Below are positions 32,624-40,672 of a stretch of 46,356 bases of DNA, piece by piece. The DNA is from CAIWHR01 sp040007035. GTDB lineage: Bacteria; Pseudomonadota; Gammaproteobacteria; Burkholderiales; Casimicrobiaceae. The position numbers were made by a program, and so were the translations under genes. Each line of letters starts with the position of its first letter. Positions within the stretch are counted from its first letter, which is position 1. Location of the stretch: positions 1 through 46,356 of the forward strand of contig JBDTVU010000010.1 in NCBI GenBank assembly GCA_040007035.1, given 5' to 3'. Under the pieces are notes generated by a model. It saw only the letters and a program-made list of their open reading frames with translations, had not been told where the DNA came from and searched no databases.

Positions 32624-33529
32624 ATGGCGACGCCACTGAACCAAATGCCGGCCCCAACCGAACTCCCGGTCGAGCATTCCGACCACCCGCCGCAGCGGCC
32701 GCTCGATCCCGCGCCCCCCGCATTCACCGCGCCGGACGCGTTGGCGGCGGAGACGATCGAGCGGCTCGGCGACGACCCGGATTTCGTCACGGCGCTGGCG
32801 CGCGGCCTCGCCGTGCTGCTCGCGCTCTCGGACAAGCGGCGACGGATGTCGATCGCGCAGGTCAGCCACCGGACCGGCATTCCGCGCGCCGCCGCGCGGC
32901 GCAGCCTGCACACGCTCGTCAGGCTGGGCTTCGCCGCCGTCGACGACGCGCGGCGCTTCTACCTGCGGCCGCGCGTGCTGTCGTTCAGCCACGCCTACCT
33001 ATCGGCGTCGCCGATCGCCGTGCTCGCGCAGCCCGTGCTCGACCGGCTCGGCGAGTCGCTGCGCGAAGCGTGCTCGCTCGCCACCCTCGACGGCGACGAG
33101 ATCGTCTACATCGCACGTTCGACGTCGTCGCGGATCATGTCGCCGCAGCTCAACGTCGGGCGCCGCCTGCCGGCGTACTGCACGTCGGTCGGCCATGTGA
33201 TGCTGGCACACCTGTCGCGGGACGAGCTCGCCGCCTTCCTGGCGCGCGCCCGGTTCCATCCGTACACCGAGTACACGCCGGCATCGACCGAGAAGCTCGT
33301 CCCGCTGCTGAACGCGGTCCGCGAGTCCGGCTACGCGTTCGCGAGCCAGCAGATGGAGCCGCGGCTGTGCACGCTCGCGGTGCCGGTCCGCGATGCCGGC
33401 GGCCACTATGTCGCGGGAATCAACGTCATCCTGCAGGGACGGCTGGTCTCCCGCAGCGAAATGGCGGCGCGCTATTTCCAGCCACTGCAGGAAGCGGCGA
33501 TGGAGCTCGGTTCGTTGCTGCTGCCCTGA
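32624..33529 (+). CDS. IclR-family regulator of the PcaR/PcaU/PobR branch
   Basis: 301 residues. An N-terminal Pro-rich stretch of about 40 residues precedes a winged helix (about 52-110: F-V-T-A-L-A-R-G-L-A-V-L-L-A-L-S, then M-S-I-A-Q-V-S-H-R-T-G-I-P-R-A-A-A-R-R-S-L-H-T-L), a wording I associate with protocatechuate and hydroxybenzoate regulators. The C-terminal effector domain includes Y-C-T-S-V-G-H-V-M-L-A-H-L. Such proteins bind aromatic-acid ligands and act as activators or repressors. The start at 32624 gives the family length. It leads a plus-strand block with QuiC-like and HPPD-like genes, and is divergent from the aldehyde dehydrogenase series, so it may control both. Confidence 0.9.
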   Translation: MATPLNQMPAPTELPVEHSDHPPQRPLDPAPPAFTAPDALAAETIERLGDDPDFVTALARGLAVLLALSDKRRRMSIAQVSHRTGIPRAAARRSLHTLVRLGFAAVDDARRFYLRPRVLSFSHAYLSASPIAVLAQPVLDRLGESLREACSLATLDGDEIVYIARSTSSRIMSPQLNVGRRLPAYCTSVGHVMLAHLSRDELAAFLARARFHPYTEYTPASTEKLVPLLNAVRESGYAFASQQMEPRLCTLAVPVRDAGGHYVAGINVILQGRLVSRSEMAARYFQPLQEAAMELGSLLLP

Positions 33530-33684
33530 TCCGCCACACGCCGCGAGCCGTCGCCGTGGGCTATCATCCCGATGATGCCGGCGCGGGGCGGGAACCGCCG
33601 CGGCGCCGCCGACGGCAACGGTGACGGCACCGATGCGGCGCTCCGCAGCCCGCGTCCGTTACCGATGGACGACGAGGAATCGCG

Positions 33685-34575
33685 ATGACGAACACGCCGG
33701 ACCGGGAGTCGGTCCCCGAACCCCTGAATCCGCTCGGGCTCGACGGCCTCGAGTTCATCGAGTTCGCGACGTCGAAGCCGCAGGCGCTCGGCGGCGTGCT
33801 GGAGACGATGGGATTCCGGCCGATCGCGCGCCACCGTTCGCGCGAGGTCGAGCTGTACCGGCAGGGCACGATGAACGTCATCGTCAACTCGCAGCCGGCC
33901 GACGTTCCGCGCACCGTGCAGCCTGCGCCGCGGCCCGTCATCAGCGCGATCGCCCTCCGCGTCCGCGACGCCGACGCCGCATTCCGCCGCGCGCTCGACC
34001 TCGGCGCGTGGGCGATCCCGGTGCGCGCGCGGGCGATGGAACTCAACATCCCCGCCATCCACGGCGTCGGCGAGAGCCTCATCTACTTCGTCGACCGCTA
34101 CGACGAGTTCTCGATCTACGACGTCGACTTCCTTCCGATCCCGACGGTCGACCCGCACCCGCCGGCGATCCGCGACATGAACTTCTTCGGCATCGTCCAG
34201 TACATCGGCGCCGAGCGCACCGCGGACTGGATCGAGTTCTACGCCCAGATCTTCGGCTTCACTGCAGTGCCGGATTCCGTGCGCTTCGGCATCATGCCCA
34301 AGGGCCACCTGCTGCAGAGCCCGTGCCGGAAGTTCTTCCTCCAGTTGATCGAGCCCGACGACAACGCGCGGTTCGCACCGCAGGAGGAACACCTGGAGCG
34401 GATCGGATTCGGCACGCCGGACGTGATCGGCGCCGTCGCCGAGCTCGAAAAGCGCGGCGTCGAGTTCCTCGCCTCGGAAAAGGTCCATTCGAGCGACCGC
34501 GGCGCGCTGACCAAGCCGCTGCTGGGAGGCGTGATGTTCGAGCTGGTCCACGCCGAGCCACGGGCGGCCGCGTAA
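33685..34575 (+). CDS. HPPD-like VOC-family protein lacking two of three metal ligands (QuiC C-domain-like)
   Basis: 296 residues with two VOC repeats. The start N-P-L-G-L-D-G-L-E-F-I-E-F-A closely matches 4-hydroxyphenylpyruvate dioxygenase (HPPD) and the VOC half of fused QuiC dehydratases. HPPD binds iron with His, His and Glu. By memory alignment the first His position holds Met/Phe (D-M-N-F-F-G-I-V, about 164-171), the second holds Arg (L-E-R-I-G-F, 238-242), and only the third remains (M-F-E-L-V, Glu286). It is also about 60 residues shorter than HPPD. HPPD activity is therefore unlikely. GAGGA precedes the start, and only 2 bases separate its stop from the TIM-barrel gene, so the two proteins probably work together. 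Confidence 0.82.
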   Translation: MTNTPDRESVPEPLNPLGLDGLEFIEFATSKPQALGGVLETMGFRPIARHRSREVELYRQGTMNVIVNSQPADVPRTVQPAPRPVISAIALRVRDADAAFRRALDLGAWAIPVRARAMELNIPAIHGVGESLIYFVDRYDEFSIYDVDFLPIPTVDPHPPAIRDMNFFGIVQYIGAERTADWIEFYAQIFGFTAVPDSVRFGIMPKGHLLQSPCRKFFLQLIEPDDNARFAPQEEHLERIGFGTPDVIGAVAELEKRGVEFLASEKVHSSDRGALTKPLLGGVMFELVHAEPRAAA

Positions 34576-34577
34576 CG

Positions 34578-35468
34578 ATGAACTTCAACGACATCGGGAT
34601 CGACACCGTCTCGCTGGCGGGCTCGCTGGAGAGCCGGCTCGCCGCGGCACGGGAGGCCGGGTTCTCGCAGGTGATGATCTCGGCCACCGACATCGTCGGC
34701 CACCCCGCCGGCACCGCCGCCGCCGTGCGCGCGGTGGGCGAGAGCGGACTGCGGGTGACCGGGCTGGAGGCGCTCCGCGATTTCGAAGGGCTCACCGGCC
34801 AGCTCCACGCGTACAAGCTCGACGTCGCCAAATCGATGCTCGACGTCTGCAGCGCGGTCGGCGGCCAGTTGCTGCTGGTCGAGGCGTCGACGTCGACGCA
34901 CGCCGACGGCGACGCCGACGCGATCGTCCGCGACCTGCGCAAGCTCGCCGTGCTCGCCGTGCCGCTGGGCATCCGGATCGCGTTCAAGGGACTGTCGTGG
35001 AGCCGGACCGTCCGCGATTTCGCCGCGGCGGGCGATCTCGTGTTCCGCGCCAACTGTCCGAATCTCGGGCTCGCGATCGACGCGTTCGACGTGCTCGCGG
35101 CCGGCGTGTCGCTGGATGACCTCGACGCGATCGACCCGGAGCAGATCTTCCTCGTCCAACTCTCCGACTACATGTGGCAGGAGATCCGGTCGTCGGAAGA
35201 AGAGGCCGCGACGGCGACGCATTTCCGCGTCTTTCCGGGCGAGGGGGCGCACAGCGACCGGCTCGCCGATTTCGTCACCCGGCTGGACGCGCTCGGCTAC
35301 TACGGTGACTACAGCTTCGACGTCTACAACGACGACTACCTTCAGATGCCGCCCGAGGTCGTCGCGCAACGCGCGCGCAGCGCGGCCGACTGGCTCGGCG
35401 AAACCGTGCTGCGGCGGGCGCTGCCGGTGCCGAACATGGAACGCCTGAAGCGCACCGCGCGCGCCTGA
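34578..35468 (+). CDS. QuiC-like TIM barrel (3-dehydroshikimate dehydratase homologue with altered active site)
   Basis: 296 residues. Wording such as D-T-V-S-L-A-G-S-L, E-A-L-R-D-F-E-G, I-F-L-V-Q-L-S-D, H-F-R-V-F-P-G-E-G and Y-N-D-D matches the N-terminal barrel of bacterial 3-dehydroshikimate dehydratase QuiC, which makes protocatechuate. QuiC metal ligands, from memory, are Glu, Asp, Gln, Glu. Here the first is Lys137 (I-A-F-K-G-L-S-W), the Asp168 and Gln194 are kept, the last is Asp248 (Y-S-F-D-V-Y), and the active-site His after Asp168 is Asp171. Loss of the first ligand to Lys should abolish normal metal binding. It follows the VOC gene by 2 bases; in fused QuiC the barrel comes first, so the order here is reversed. 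Confidence 0.82.
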   Translation: MNFNDIGIDTVSLAGSLESRLAAAREAGFSQVMISATDIVGHPAGTAAAVRAVGESGLRVTGLEALRDFEGLTGQLHAYKLDVAKSMLDVCSAVGGQLLLVEASTSTHADGDADAIVRDLRKLAVLAVPLGIRIAFKGLSWSRTVRDFAAAGDLVFRANCPNLGLAIDAFDVLAAGVSLDDLDAIDPEQIFLVQLSDYMWQEIRSSEEEAATATHFRVFPGEGAHSDRLADFVTRLDALGYYGDYSFDVYNDDYLQMPPEVVAQRARSAADWLGETVLRRALPVPNMERLKRTARA

Positions 35469-35514
35469 ATCGTCACCCCGCGGCCTTAAGCCCGCGCGAA
35501 CCGGAGAACCAACG

Positions 35515-36522
35515 ATGGCCATGGATTACCGCCGCCTCGGCGCGAGCGGCCTCGAAGTGTCGTCGCTGTGCCTCGGCACAATGATGTTCGGCGTGAGCAC
35601 CGAGCCGGCCGAGGCGCAGCGCATCGTCGACGCGGCGTTCGATGCCGGCGTCAACTTCATCGACACCGCCGACGCCTACGGCAAGGGCGCCTCGGAGCAG
35701 ATCGTCGGCGCGGCGATCAGGACACGGCGCCGGCGCTGGGTCGTCGCGACCAAGGTGTTCAACCCGATGACCGGGAGGCCGCACGACGGCGGGCTCTCGC
35801 GGCGCTGGATCCTGCAGGCCTGCGCGGACAGCCTCGAGCGGCTGGCGACCGACTGGATCGACATCTACTATCTGCACCGCGACGATTCCGAAACGCCGCT
35901 CGCCGAGACGATCGGCGCGATGGGCGACCTGATCCGCAGCGGCAAGGTCCGCTACTTCGGCCTCTCCAACTTTCGTGGCTGGCGGATCGCCGAGGTCGTC
36001 GCCGAGTGCGAGGCGCAAGGCGTCGCGCCGCCGGTGGTCTGCCAGCCGCACTACAACCTGCTCTCGCGGATGCCGGAGGTCGAGATCCTCCCCGCCTGCG
36101 ATTTCTACGGCATCGGCGTCGCGCCGTATTCACCGATCGCGCGCGGCGTGCTGACCGGCAAGTACCGCGGCGGCGCCGTCCCCGAAGGTTCGCGCGCGGC
36201 GCGCAAGGACAAACGGATGCTGGAAACAGAATTCCGCGCCGAGTCGATCGCCGTCGCACAGAAGCTGGAGGCGCACGCGGCGAAGACCGGCCGCACGCTG
36301 ACGCAATTCGCGCTCGCGTGGCTATGGGCGAACCGGATCGTGTCGTCGATCATCGCCGGCCCGCGGACGCTCGCGCAGTGGAACGACTACACGGGTGCGG
36401 TCGGCGCCGCGTGGAGCGACGAGGACGAGGCGCTCGTCGATTCGCTGGTGCCGCCCGGGTTCGCGTCGACGCCGTACTACAACGATCCGCAGTATCCGAT
36501 CGCCGGTCGCGGCCTGGATTAG
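35515..36522 (+). CDS. Aldo/keto reductase
   Basis: 335 residues, a complete (beta/alpha)8 aldo/keto reductase. The catalytic tetrad is intact: Asp50 and Tyr55 in N-F-I-D-T-A-D-A-Y-G, Lys80 in V-A-T-K-V-F, His121 in Y-L-H-R-D-D. The phosphate-binding C-terminal region (I-I-A-G-P-R-T) is present. It uses NADPH or NADH to interconvert an aldehyde or ketone and an alcohol. GGAGAA precedes the ATG; a second ATG two codons on is possible. It is the last gene of the iclR block, 46 bases after the barrel gene, and likely acts on the same compound. The substrate is unknown. Confidence 0.9.
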   Translation: MAMDYRRLGASGLEVSSLCLGTMMFGVSTEPAEAQRIVDAAFDAGVNFIDTADAYGKGASEQIVGAAIRTRRRRWVVATKVFNPMTGRPHDGGLSRRWILQACADSLERLATDWIDIYYLHRDDSETPLAETIGAMGDLIRSGKVRYFGLSNFRGWRIAEVVAECEAQGVAPPVVCQPHYNLLSRMPEVEILPACDFYGIGVAPYSPIARGVLTGKYRGGAVPEGSRAARKDKRMLETEFRAESIAVAQKLEAHAAKTGRTLTQFALAWLWANRIVSSIIAGPRTLAQWNDYTGAVGAAWSDEDEALVDSLVPPGFASTPYYNDPQYPIAGRGLD

Positions 36523-36531
36523 TGCGGCGCG

Positions 36532-36548
36532 GCGCCGGCGACCGGCGC
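36532..36548. terminator. Hairpin between convergent genes
   Basis: GCGCCGG (36532-36538) and CCGGCGC (36542-36548) pair exactly around a 3-base loop in the 32-base gap between the plus-strand aldo/keto reductase and the minus-strand nucleotidase. The position suits a two-way terminator, although there is no U-run. Confidence 0.4.
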
Positions 36549-36554
36549 GCGCGG

Positions 36555-37451
36555 CTACTCGTTCGACACGCCGTGCGGCACGTGGCCGGCGGCGACGTGC
36601 TTCGACGCCGACTCGACGTGCGAGCGCTGGTCGTCGAAGAAGATGTCGGCGCGGAACGCGCGCAGGAATTCGCCCTTGTCGAGGCCGCCCAGGAACAGCG
36701 CCTCGTCGATCCGGATGTTCCATGCGCGCAACGTGCGGATCACGCGCTCGTGCGCCGGCGCGCTGCGGGCGGTGACAAGCGCGGTGCGGATCGGGCTCTG
36801 GTCCTCGGGGAAGTCGGCCTGTATCCGGTGCAGGCCGGCAAGGAATTCCTTGAACGGGCCGCCGGACAGCGGTTCCAGCGCGGCGTCCGACTCGCTCTTC
36901 GAGAACGCGGCGAGCCCGCGCTCCTGGTAGACGCGCTCGGCCTCATCGGAGAAGAGCACTGCGTCGCCGTCGAACGCGATGCGCAATTCGTCGGTCTCGT
37001 TGGCGCTGCCCTCGCTGGGAAAGATCGTCGCCGCGGCGTAGCCATCGTCGAGCGCGCGGCGGACGTCGCCGGTGTCGGCGGACAGGAACAGGTGCGCGCC
37101 GAACGCCGGCACGTAGCGCGACGTCGGCTCGCCCTTGGTGAACGCCGCGCGGGTGATGTCGAGCCCGTAGTGCTTGATCGCGTTGAACACGCGCAGGCCG
37201 GTGTCGGCCGAGTTGCGCGACAGCAGGATCACCTCGACGTACTGCTTGGCGGGGCGGTTCAGGCGCAGCAGCTTCTTCGCCAGCAGAAATGCCGGCCCCG
37301 GCGCAAGCAGCTGGTCCTCGTGCTCGACCTGGTAGCGGTGATATGCGTCGACGCCGGCCTCGGTGTAGACCCGGTGGCTCTCGGTCAGGTCGAACAGCGC
37401 CCGCGACGAAATCGCGACGACGAGCTTGTCGGCGAGCGTGGGCTTCGGCAT
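36555..37451 (-). CDS. 5'-nucleotidase (cytosolic cN-I type)
   Basis: 298 residues. The sequence opens L-V-V-A-I-S-S-R-A-L-F-D-L and continues with V-E-V-I-L-L-S-R-N-S-A-D-T-G, I-A-F-D-G-D-A-V-L-F-S-D and F-L-G-G-L-D-K, the pattern of the bacterial 5'-nucleotidase family related to eukaryotic cN-I, a HAD-fold phosphatase that releases nucleosides from monophosphates. The D-G-D and the F-F-D-D-Q near the C-terminus supply likely Mg2+ ligands. The start at 37451 shares one base with the stop of the aminotransferase gene (TGATG junction), so the two are co-translated. No metabolic link to the aminotransferase is obvious. Confidence 0.85.
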   Translation of the reverse strand: MPKPTLADKLVVAISSRALFDLTESHRVYTEAGVDAYHRYQVEHEDQLLAPGPAFLLAKKLLRLNRPAKQYVEVILLSRNSADTGLRVFNAIKHYGLDITRAAFTKGEPTSRYVPAFGAHLFLSADTGDVRRALDDGYAAATIFPSEGSANETDELRIAFDGDAVLFSDEAERVYQERGLAAFSKSESDAALEPLSGGPFKEFLAGLHRIQADFPEDQSPIRTALVTARSAPAHERVIRTLRAWNIRIDEALFLGGLDKGEFLRAFRADIFFDDQRSHVESASKHVAAGHVPHGVSNE

Positions 37452-38752
37452 CAGGTCAGTATAGCGCCGGCGGCAGGCTCGCTCCGCGGAAGCCGCAGCC
37501 CGTCGTCGAGCTCCGCGAACACCGCGCGCACTTCGCCGGCCGCCCAATCCAGCGCTTCGCGGTCGATGACGAGCGGCGGCGCGAAACGGACGACGGTGCC
37601 GTGCGTGTCCCGCGACAGGATCCCGCGCGCGAGCAGCCGGTCGACGACGGCGCGAGCGTCGATCCGTGTCCGGTCGACCTCGAGGCCGATGAACAGCCCC
37701 CTGCCGCGGACGTCGCGGATCAGCGGGCTCTCGATCGCGGCGAGCGCGGCGGTGAATTGAGCGCCAAGCGTGGCCGAGCGCTCGATCAGCCCCTCGTCGA
37801 ACAGGACGTCGATCGCCGCCAGCCCCACGGCCGCGGCGAGCGGATTACCGCCGAACGTGCTGCCGTGGTCGCCCGGCGTGAACACCTGCATCACGTCGTC
37901 GGTCGCGACGAACGCCGACACCGGCAGCAGCCCGCCCCCGAGCGCCTTGCCGAGGATCACGCCATCGGGCCGCACCCCGTCGTGCTCGACGGCGAGGAAG
38001 CGGCCGGTGCGCCCCATTCCCGTCTGGATCTCGTCGACGATGAACAGCACGCGCCGTTCGCGGCAGAGCTGCGCGCACGCGGCGAGATACCCGGCCGGCG
38101 GCAGCACGATGCCGGCCTCGCCCTGGATCGGCTCGACGAGGAACGCCGCGGTATGCGGGCCGAGCGAGCGCGCGAGCGCGTCGATGTCGCCGAACGGAAC
38201 CAGTTTCGTCGCCGGCGGAAACGGGCCGAAGCCGTCGCGATACTGCGGCTCCGACGACAGGCCCGTGATCGCGATCGAGCGACCGTGGAAATTGCCGCGA
38301 CACGCGACGATTTCCGCACGGTCGTCCGGAATGCCCTTGACCTTGTGTCCCCACTTGCGCGCGGCCTTCAACGCCGTCTCGACCGCCTCCAGTCCGGTGT
38401 TGACCGGCAGCGCGCGGTCGAGGCCGGTCACCTCGGTAAGGCGGGCGAGGAACGGCGGCAGCCGGTCGTTGTGGAAAGCGCGCGAGGTCACCGCGAGCCG
38501 CCGCGCCTGCGCGACGAGCGTGGCCACGAGACGGGGATGGGCATGGCCGTGGCTCACCGCCGAGTACGCGCTCATCATGTCGAGATAACGGCGGCCGTCG
38601 ACGTCCTCGAGCCAGCAGCCCTCGCCGCGAGCGAGCACCACGGGCAGCGGATCGTAGTTGCGCGCGCCGTGACGCGTTTCCTGCCGGATCGCGGCGGCAG
38701 CGGAAAACGGTGCGGCATCCGGCCCGGGGCCGGCGGAACGATGCGGAGGCAT
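37451..38752 (-). CDS. rocD: Ornithine-oxo-acid aminotransferase (class III)
   Basis: 433 residues. Class III aminotransferase with the PLP lysine Lys269 in I-L-G-K-A-L-G-G-G, the cofactor motif F-I-V-D-E-I-Q-T-G-M-G-R-T-G, and wording typical of ornithine aminotransferase: N-Y-D-P-L-P-V-V, Y-S-A-V-S-H-G-H, N-T-G-L-E-A-V-E-T-A-L-K-A-A-R-K-W-G. It converts ornithine plus 2-oxoglutarate to glutamate semialdehyde plus glutamate. The ATG at 38752 is chosen because AGGAG lies 7 bases upstream; an ATG seven codons earlier lacks such a site. It is 196 bases downstream of the opine-oxidase-like genes in the same direction, which suggests that their product feeds it. Confidence 0.88.
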   Translation of the reverse strand: MPPHRSAGPGPDAAPFSAAAAIRQETRHGARNYDPLPVVLARGEGCWLEDVDGRRYLDMMSAYSAVSHGHAHPRLVATLVAQARRLAVTSRAFHNDRLPPFLARLTEVTGLDRALPVNTGLEAVETALKAARKWGHKVKGIPDDRAEIVACRGNFHGRSIAITGLSSEPQYRDGFGPFPPATKLVPFGDIDALARSLGPHTAAFLVEPIQGEAGIVLPPAGYLAACAQLCRERRVLFIVDEIQTGMGRTGRFLAVEHDGVRPDGVILGKALGGGLLPVSAFVATDDVMQVFTPGDHGSTFGGNPLAAAVGLAAIDVLFDEGLIERSATLGAQFTAALAAIESPLIRDVRGRGLFIGLEVDRTRIDARAVVDRLLARGILSRDTHGTVVRFAPPLVIDREALDWAAGEVRAVFAELDDGLRLPRSEPAAGAILT

Positions 38753-38948
38753 TCCCGATCTCCTGGTGGCCATCGGCCGCGCGGACGTCGTCGGATCGCC
38801 GGCGACGGGCGCGCCAAGCGCGGCTTCTGGCCGGGGGCGCGCTGAACGAGCGTTATCAACTTCGCCCAGACATCCGGCGACGATACGCCGGCAATGCGAG
38901 CCTCGCCATGCGCACCGCACAAACGGCGCGGCGCCGCCGACGGACGCG

Positions 38949-40382
38949 TCAGTGCGTGCCCTTGACGCGGACGACGGCGCGTTGCGCTTCCCGCGACGTC
39001 GGCATCGACGCCAGCTCGCCCAGCGTGACCGGTTTCGCGGGAAAGCGCAGCCGGTAGTAGCCGACGTCGGCTGGCGCCACGCCGCGCACGTCGGCGATCA
39101 GCTCGGTGACGGTGAGCCCGCAATGACGTCCCTGGCACAACCCCATCCCGCAGCGCAGAAACGCCTTCAACTGGTTCGGCCCGGCGCAGCCCTCTTCGCC
39201 GACGGCGGCCACGATCTCGCGCGCGGTCACTTCCTCGCAGCGGCAGACGATGGTGTCGTCGCGCGGAATCCGGAACGCATCCGCAGGACGATACAGCGTG
39301 TCGAAGAACGCACGGCCGCGCAGCGCCCGCGCGAGGTCGGCACGATGGGCGACGGCGGCGCGGTCGCGCGCCGGGCCGTCGATGCAGCCCAGCGCATTGG
39401 CGACACCGAGCGCCACGAGCGCGCCGCGCGCCGCCGCGGCGTCGCTGCCGGCGACGCCGCCGCCGTCGCCGGCGAGATACAGGTCCGGCAGCGAGCTGCC
39501 GCCCCACAGGTCGACGACCGGCTCGAAACACGCCTGCCGGTCGTTCCACTGAAGCGCGCAGCCGGCGGCACGCGCGAGATTGAGGTTCGGCACGACCCCC
39601 TGGTGAAGCAGCAGCAGATCGGCGGGCAACGTCTTCGCCGTTCCGTCGACGGTGTAATGAACGTCGCGCAACCTGCCCTCGCCTGCGGCCGCGAGCGCCG
39701 TCACGTACTCGACGACGCGGACGTCGCGGCGCACGTCGCGGACGAGCGCGAGTCCCCGGGCCAGATAATCGGACAGCACGAACCCGGCGGCGTGCGGCAT
39801 CGCCTGCGCGAGCCGGCCGCGCGGCGTGGTGTCGAGCAGCGCGTCGATGACCACACCCGCCCGCAGGAACTGCCATGCGACGAGCCACAGCAGCGGACCG
39901 CAGCCGGCGAGCACCGTCGGTCCCGACGGCACCTGCCCCGACATCTTCAGCAGCGCCTGCGCCGCGCCCGCCGTCATCACGCCGGGCAACGTCCAGCCCG
40001 GAATCGGGAACGGTCGCTCCTGCGCACCGGTCGCGAGGATCACGGCGCGCGCTGCCGTCGCACGCGAATGCCCGGCGATCGACACGCCGAGATCAAAGGC
40101 GCCGTCGGCGCGCGACGCGACGGCCCACACGGTGGCGCCGGGGACGTACGTCGCTGCCGAGCGCTCGAACGCACCGACGAGCGCCGCGCCCTTCGCATAG
40201 TCGTCGCCGAAGATCGCCGTCCGGGAGACCGGCGACGTGGTGACGCCGCGGTACACCTGTCCGCCGGGCGCCGGTTGCTCGTCGAACACGACCGTCGCGA
40301 GACCGTGCCCGGCGCAGACCGTCGCCGCGACGAGTCCGGCCGGCCCGGCGCCGACGATCGCGACGTCGTAATCGAGCGTCAT
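38949..40382 (-). CDS. FAD/NAD(P)-binding oxidoreductase with BFD-type [2Fe-2S] domain (HcnB/OoxA-like)
   Basis: 477 residues. N-terminal FAD fold (V-A-I-V-G-A-G-P-A-G-L), then a second nucleotide fold around residues 145-170 (L-A-T-G-A-Q-E-R-P-F) and a C-terminal BFD-like iron-sulfur domain with Cys380, Cys382, Cys411 and Cys416. This layout is the alpha subunit of hydrogen cyanide synthase, octopine/nopaline oxidase and D-hydroxyproline dehydrogenase. It overlaps the small ferredoxin-like gene by 4 bases and follows the beta-type flavoprotein gene, giving a three-subunit amine oxidase. The start at 40382 begins the FAD fold directly; a longer frame upstream is antisense-like. Confidence 0.86.
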   Translation of the reverse strand: MTLDYDVAIVGAGPAGLVAATVCAGHGLATVVFDEQPAPGGQVYRGVTTSPVSRTAIFGDDYAKGAALVGAFERSAATYVPGATVWAVASRADGAFDLGVSIAGHSRATAARAVILATGAQERPFPIPGWTLPGVMTAGAAQALLKMSGQVPSGPTVLAGCGPLLWLVAWQFLRAGVVIDALLDTTPRGRLAQAMPHAAGFVLSDYLARGLALVRDVRRDVRVVEYVTALAAAGEGRLRDVHYTVDGTAKTLPADLLLLHQGVVPNLNLARAAGCALQWNDRQACFEPVVDLWGGSSLPDLYLAGDGGGVAGSDAAAARGALVALGVANALGCIDGPARDRAAVAHRADLARALRGRAFFDTLYRPADAFRIPRDDTIVCRCEEVTAREIVAAVGEEGCAGPNQLKAFLRCGMGLCQGRHCGLTVTELIADVRGVAPADVGYYRLRFPAKPVTLGELASMPTSREAQRAVVRVKGTH

Positions 40383-40672
40383 CGCGCCCCGCCCCGGGTG
40401 TCGATCCGCATGCCCGGCGCGACGGCGACGAGGCAGGCCTGGCGCCCGGCCGCGTCGTCGATCGTGACGAGGCAGTCGAAGCACGTCCCCATCAGGCAGT
40501 ACGGCCCCCGCGGCGCGCCGGACAGCGGCGTCGTGCGAAACGTGGCGCGGCCGGCGGCGAGCAGCGCCGCGGCAACCGTGTCGCCCGCGCGTGCGGCGAA
40601 CGGCCTGCCGTCGATCACGATCGACACGGTCGCGGCCGCGACGAGGTCGGCGTCAGGCAGCCTGCGAAACAT
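40379..40672 (-). CDS. Small [2Fe-2S] subunit (HcnA/OoxX-like)
   Basis: 97 residues. A plant-type ferredoxin fragment with cysteines at 59, 64, 67 and 80 in the spacing G-P-Y-C-L-M-G-T-C-F-D-C, as in HcnA and the small subunit of opine oxidases. It passes electrons between the flavins of the two larger subunits. The start at 40672 overlaps the end of the upstream flavoprotein gene by 20 bases, and the stop overlaps the next gene by 4 bases, so the three are tightly coupled. This gene is easily missed because the longer in-frame start lies inside the neighbour. Confidence 0.84.
   Translation of the reverse strand: MFRRLPDADLVAAATVSIVIDGRPFAARAGDTVAAALLAAGRATFRTTPLSGAPRGPYCLMGTCFDCLVTIDDAAGRQACLVAVAPGMRIDTRGGAR

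Noticed and set aside
33685..34575. Reading the VOC gene as 4-hydroxyphenylpyruvate dioxygenase (tyrosine catabolism)
   Set aside because: It is about 60 residues short and lacks two of the three iron ligands, and its partner is a QuiC-like barrel.
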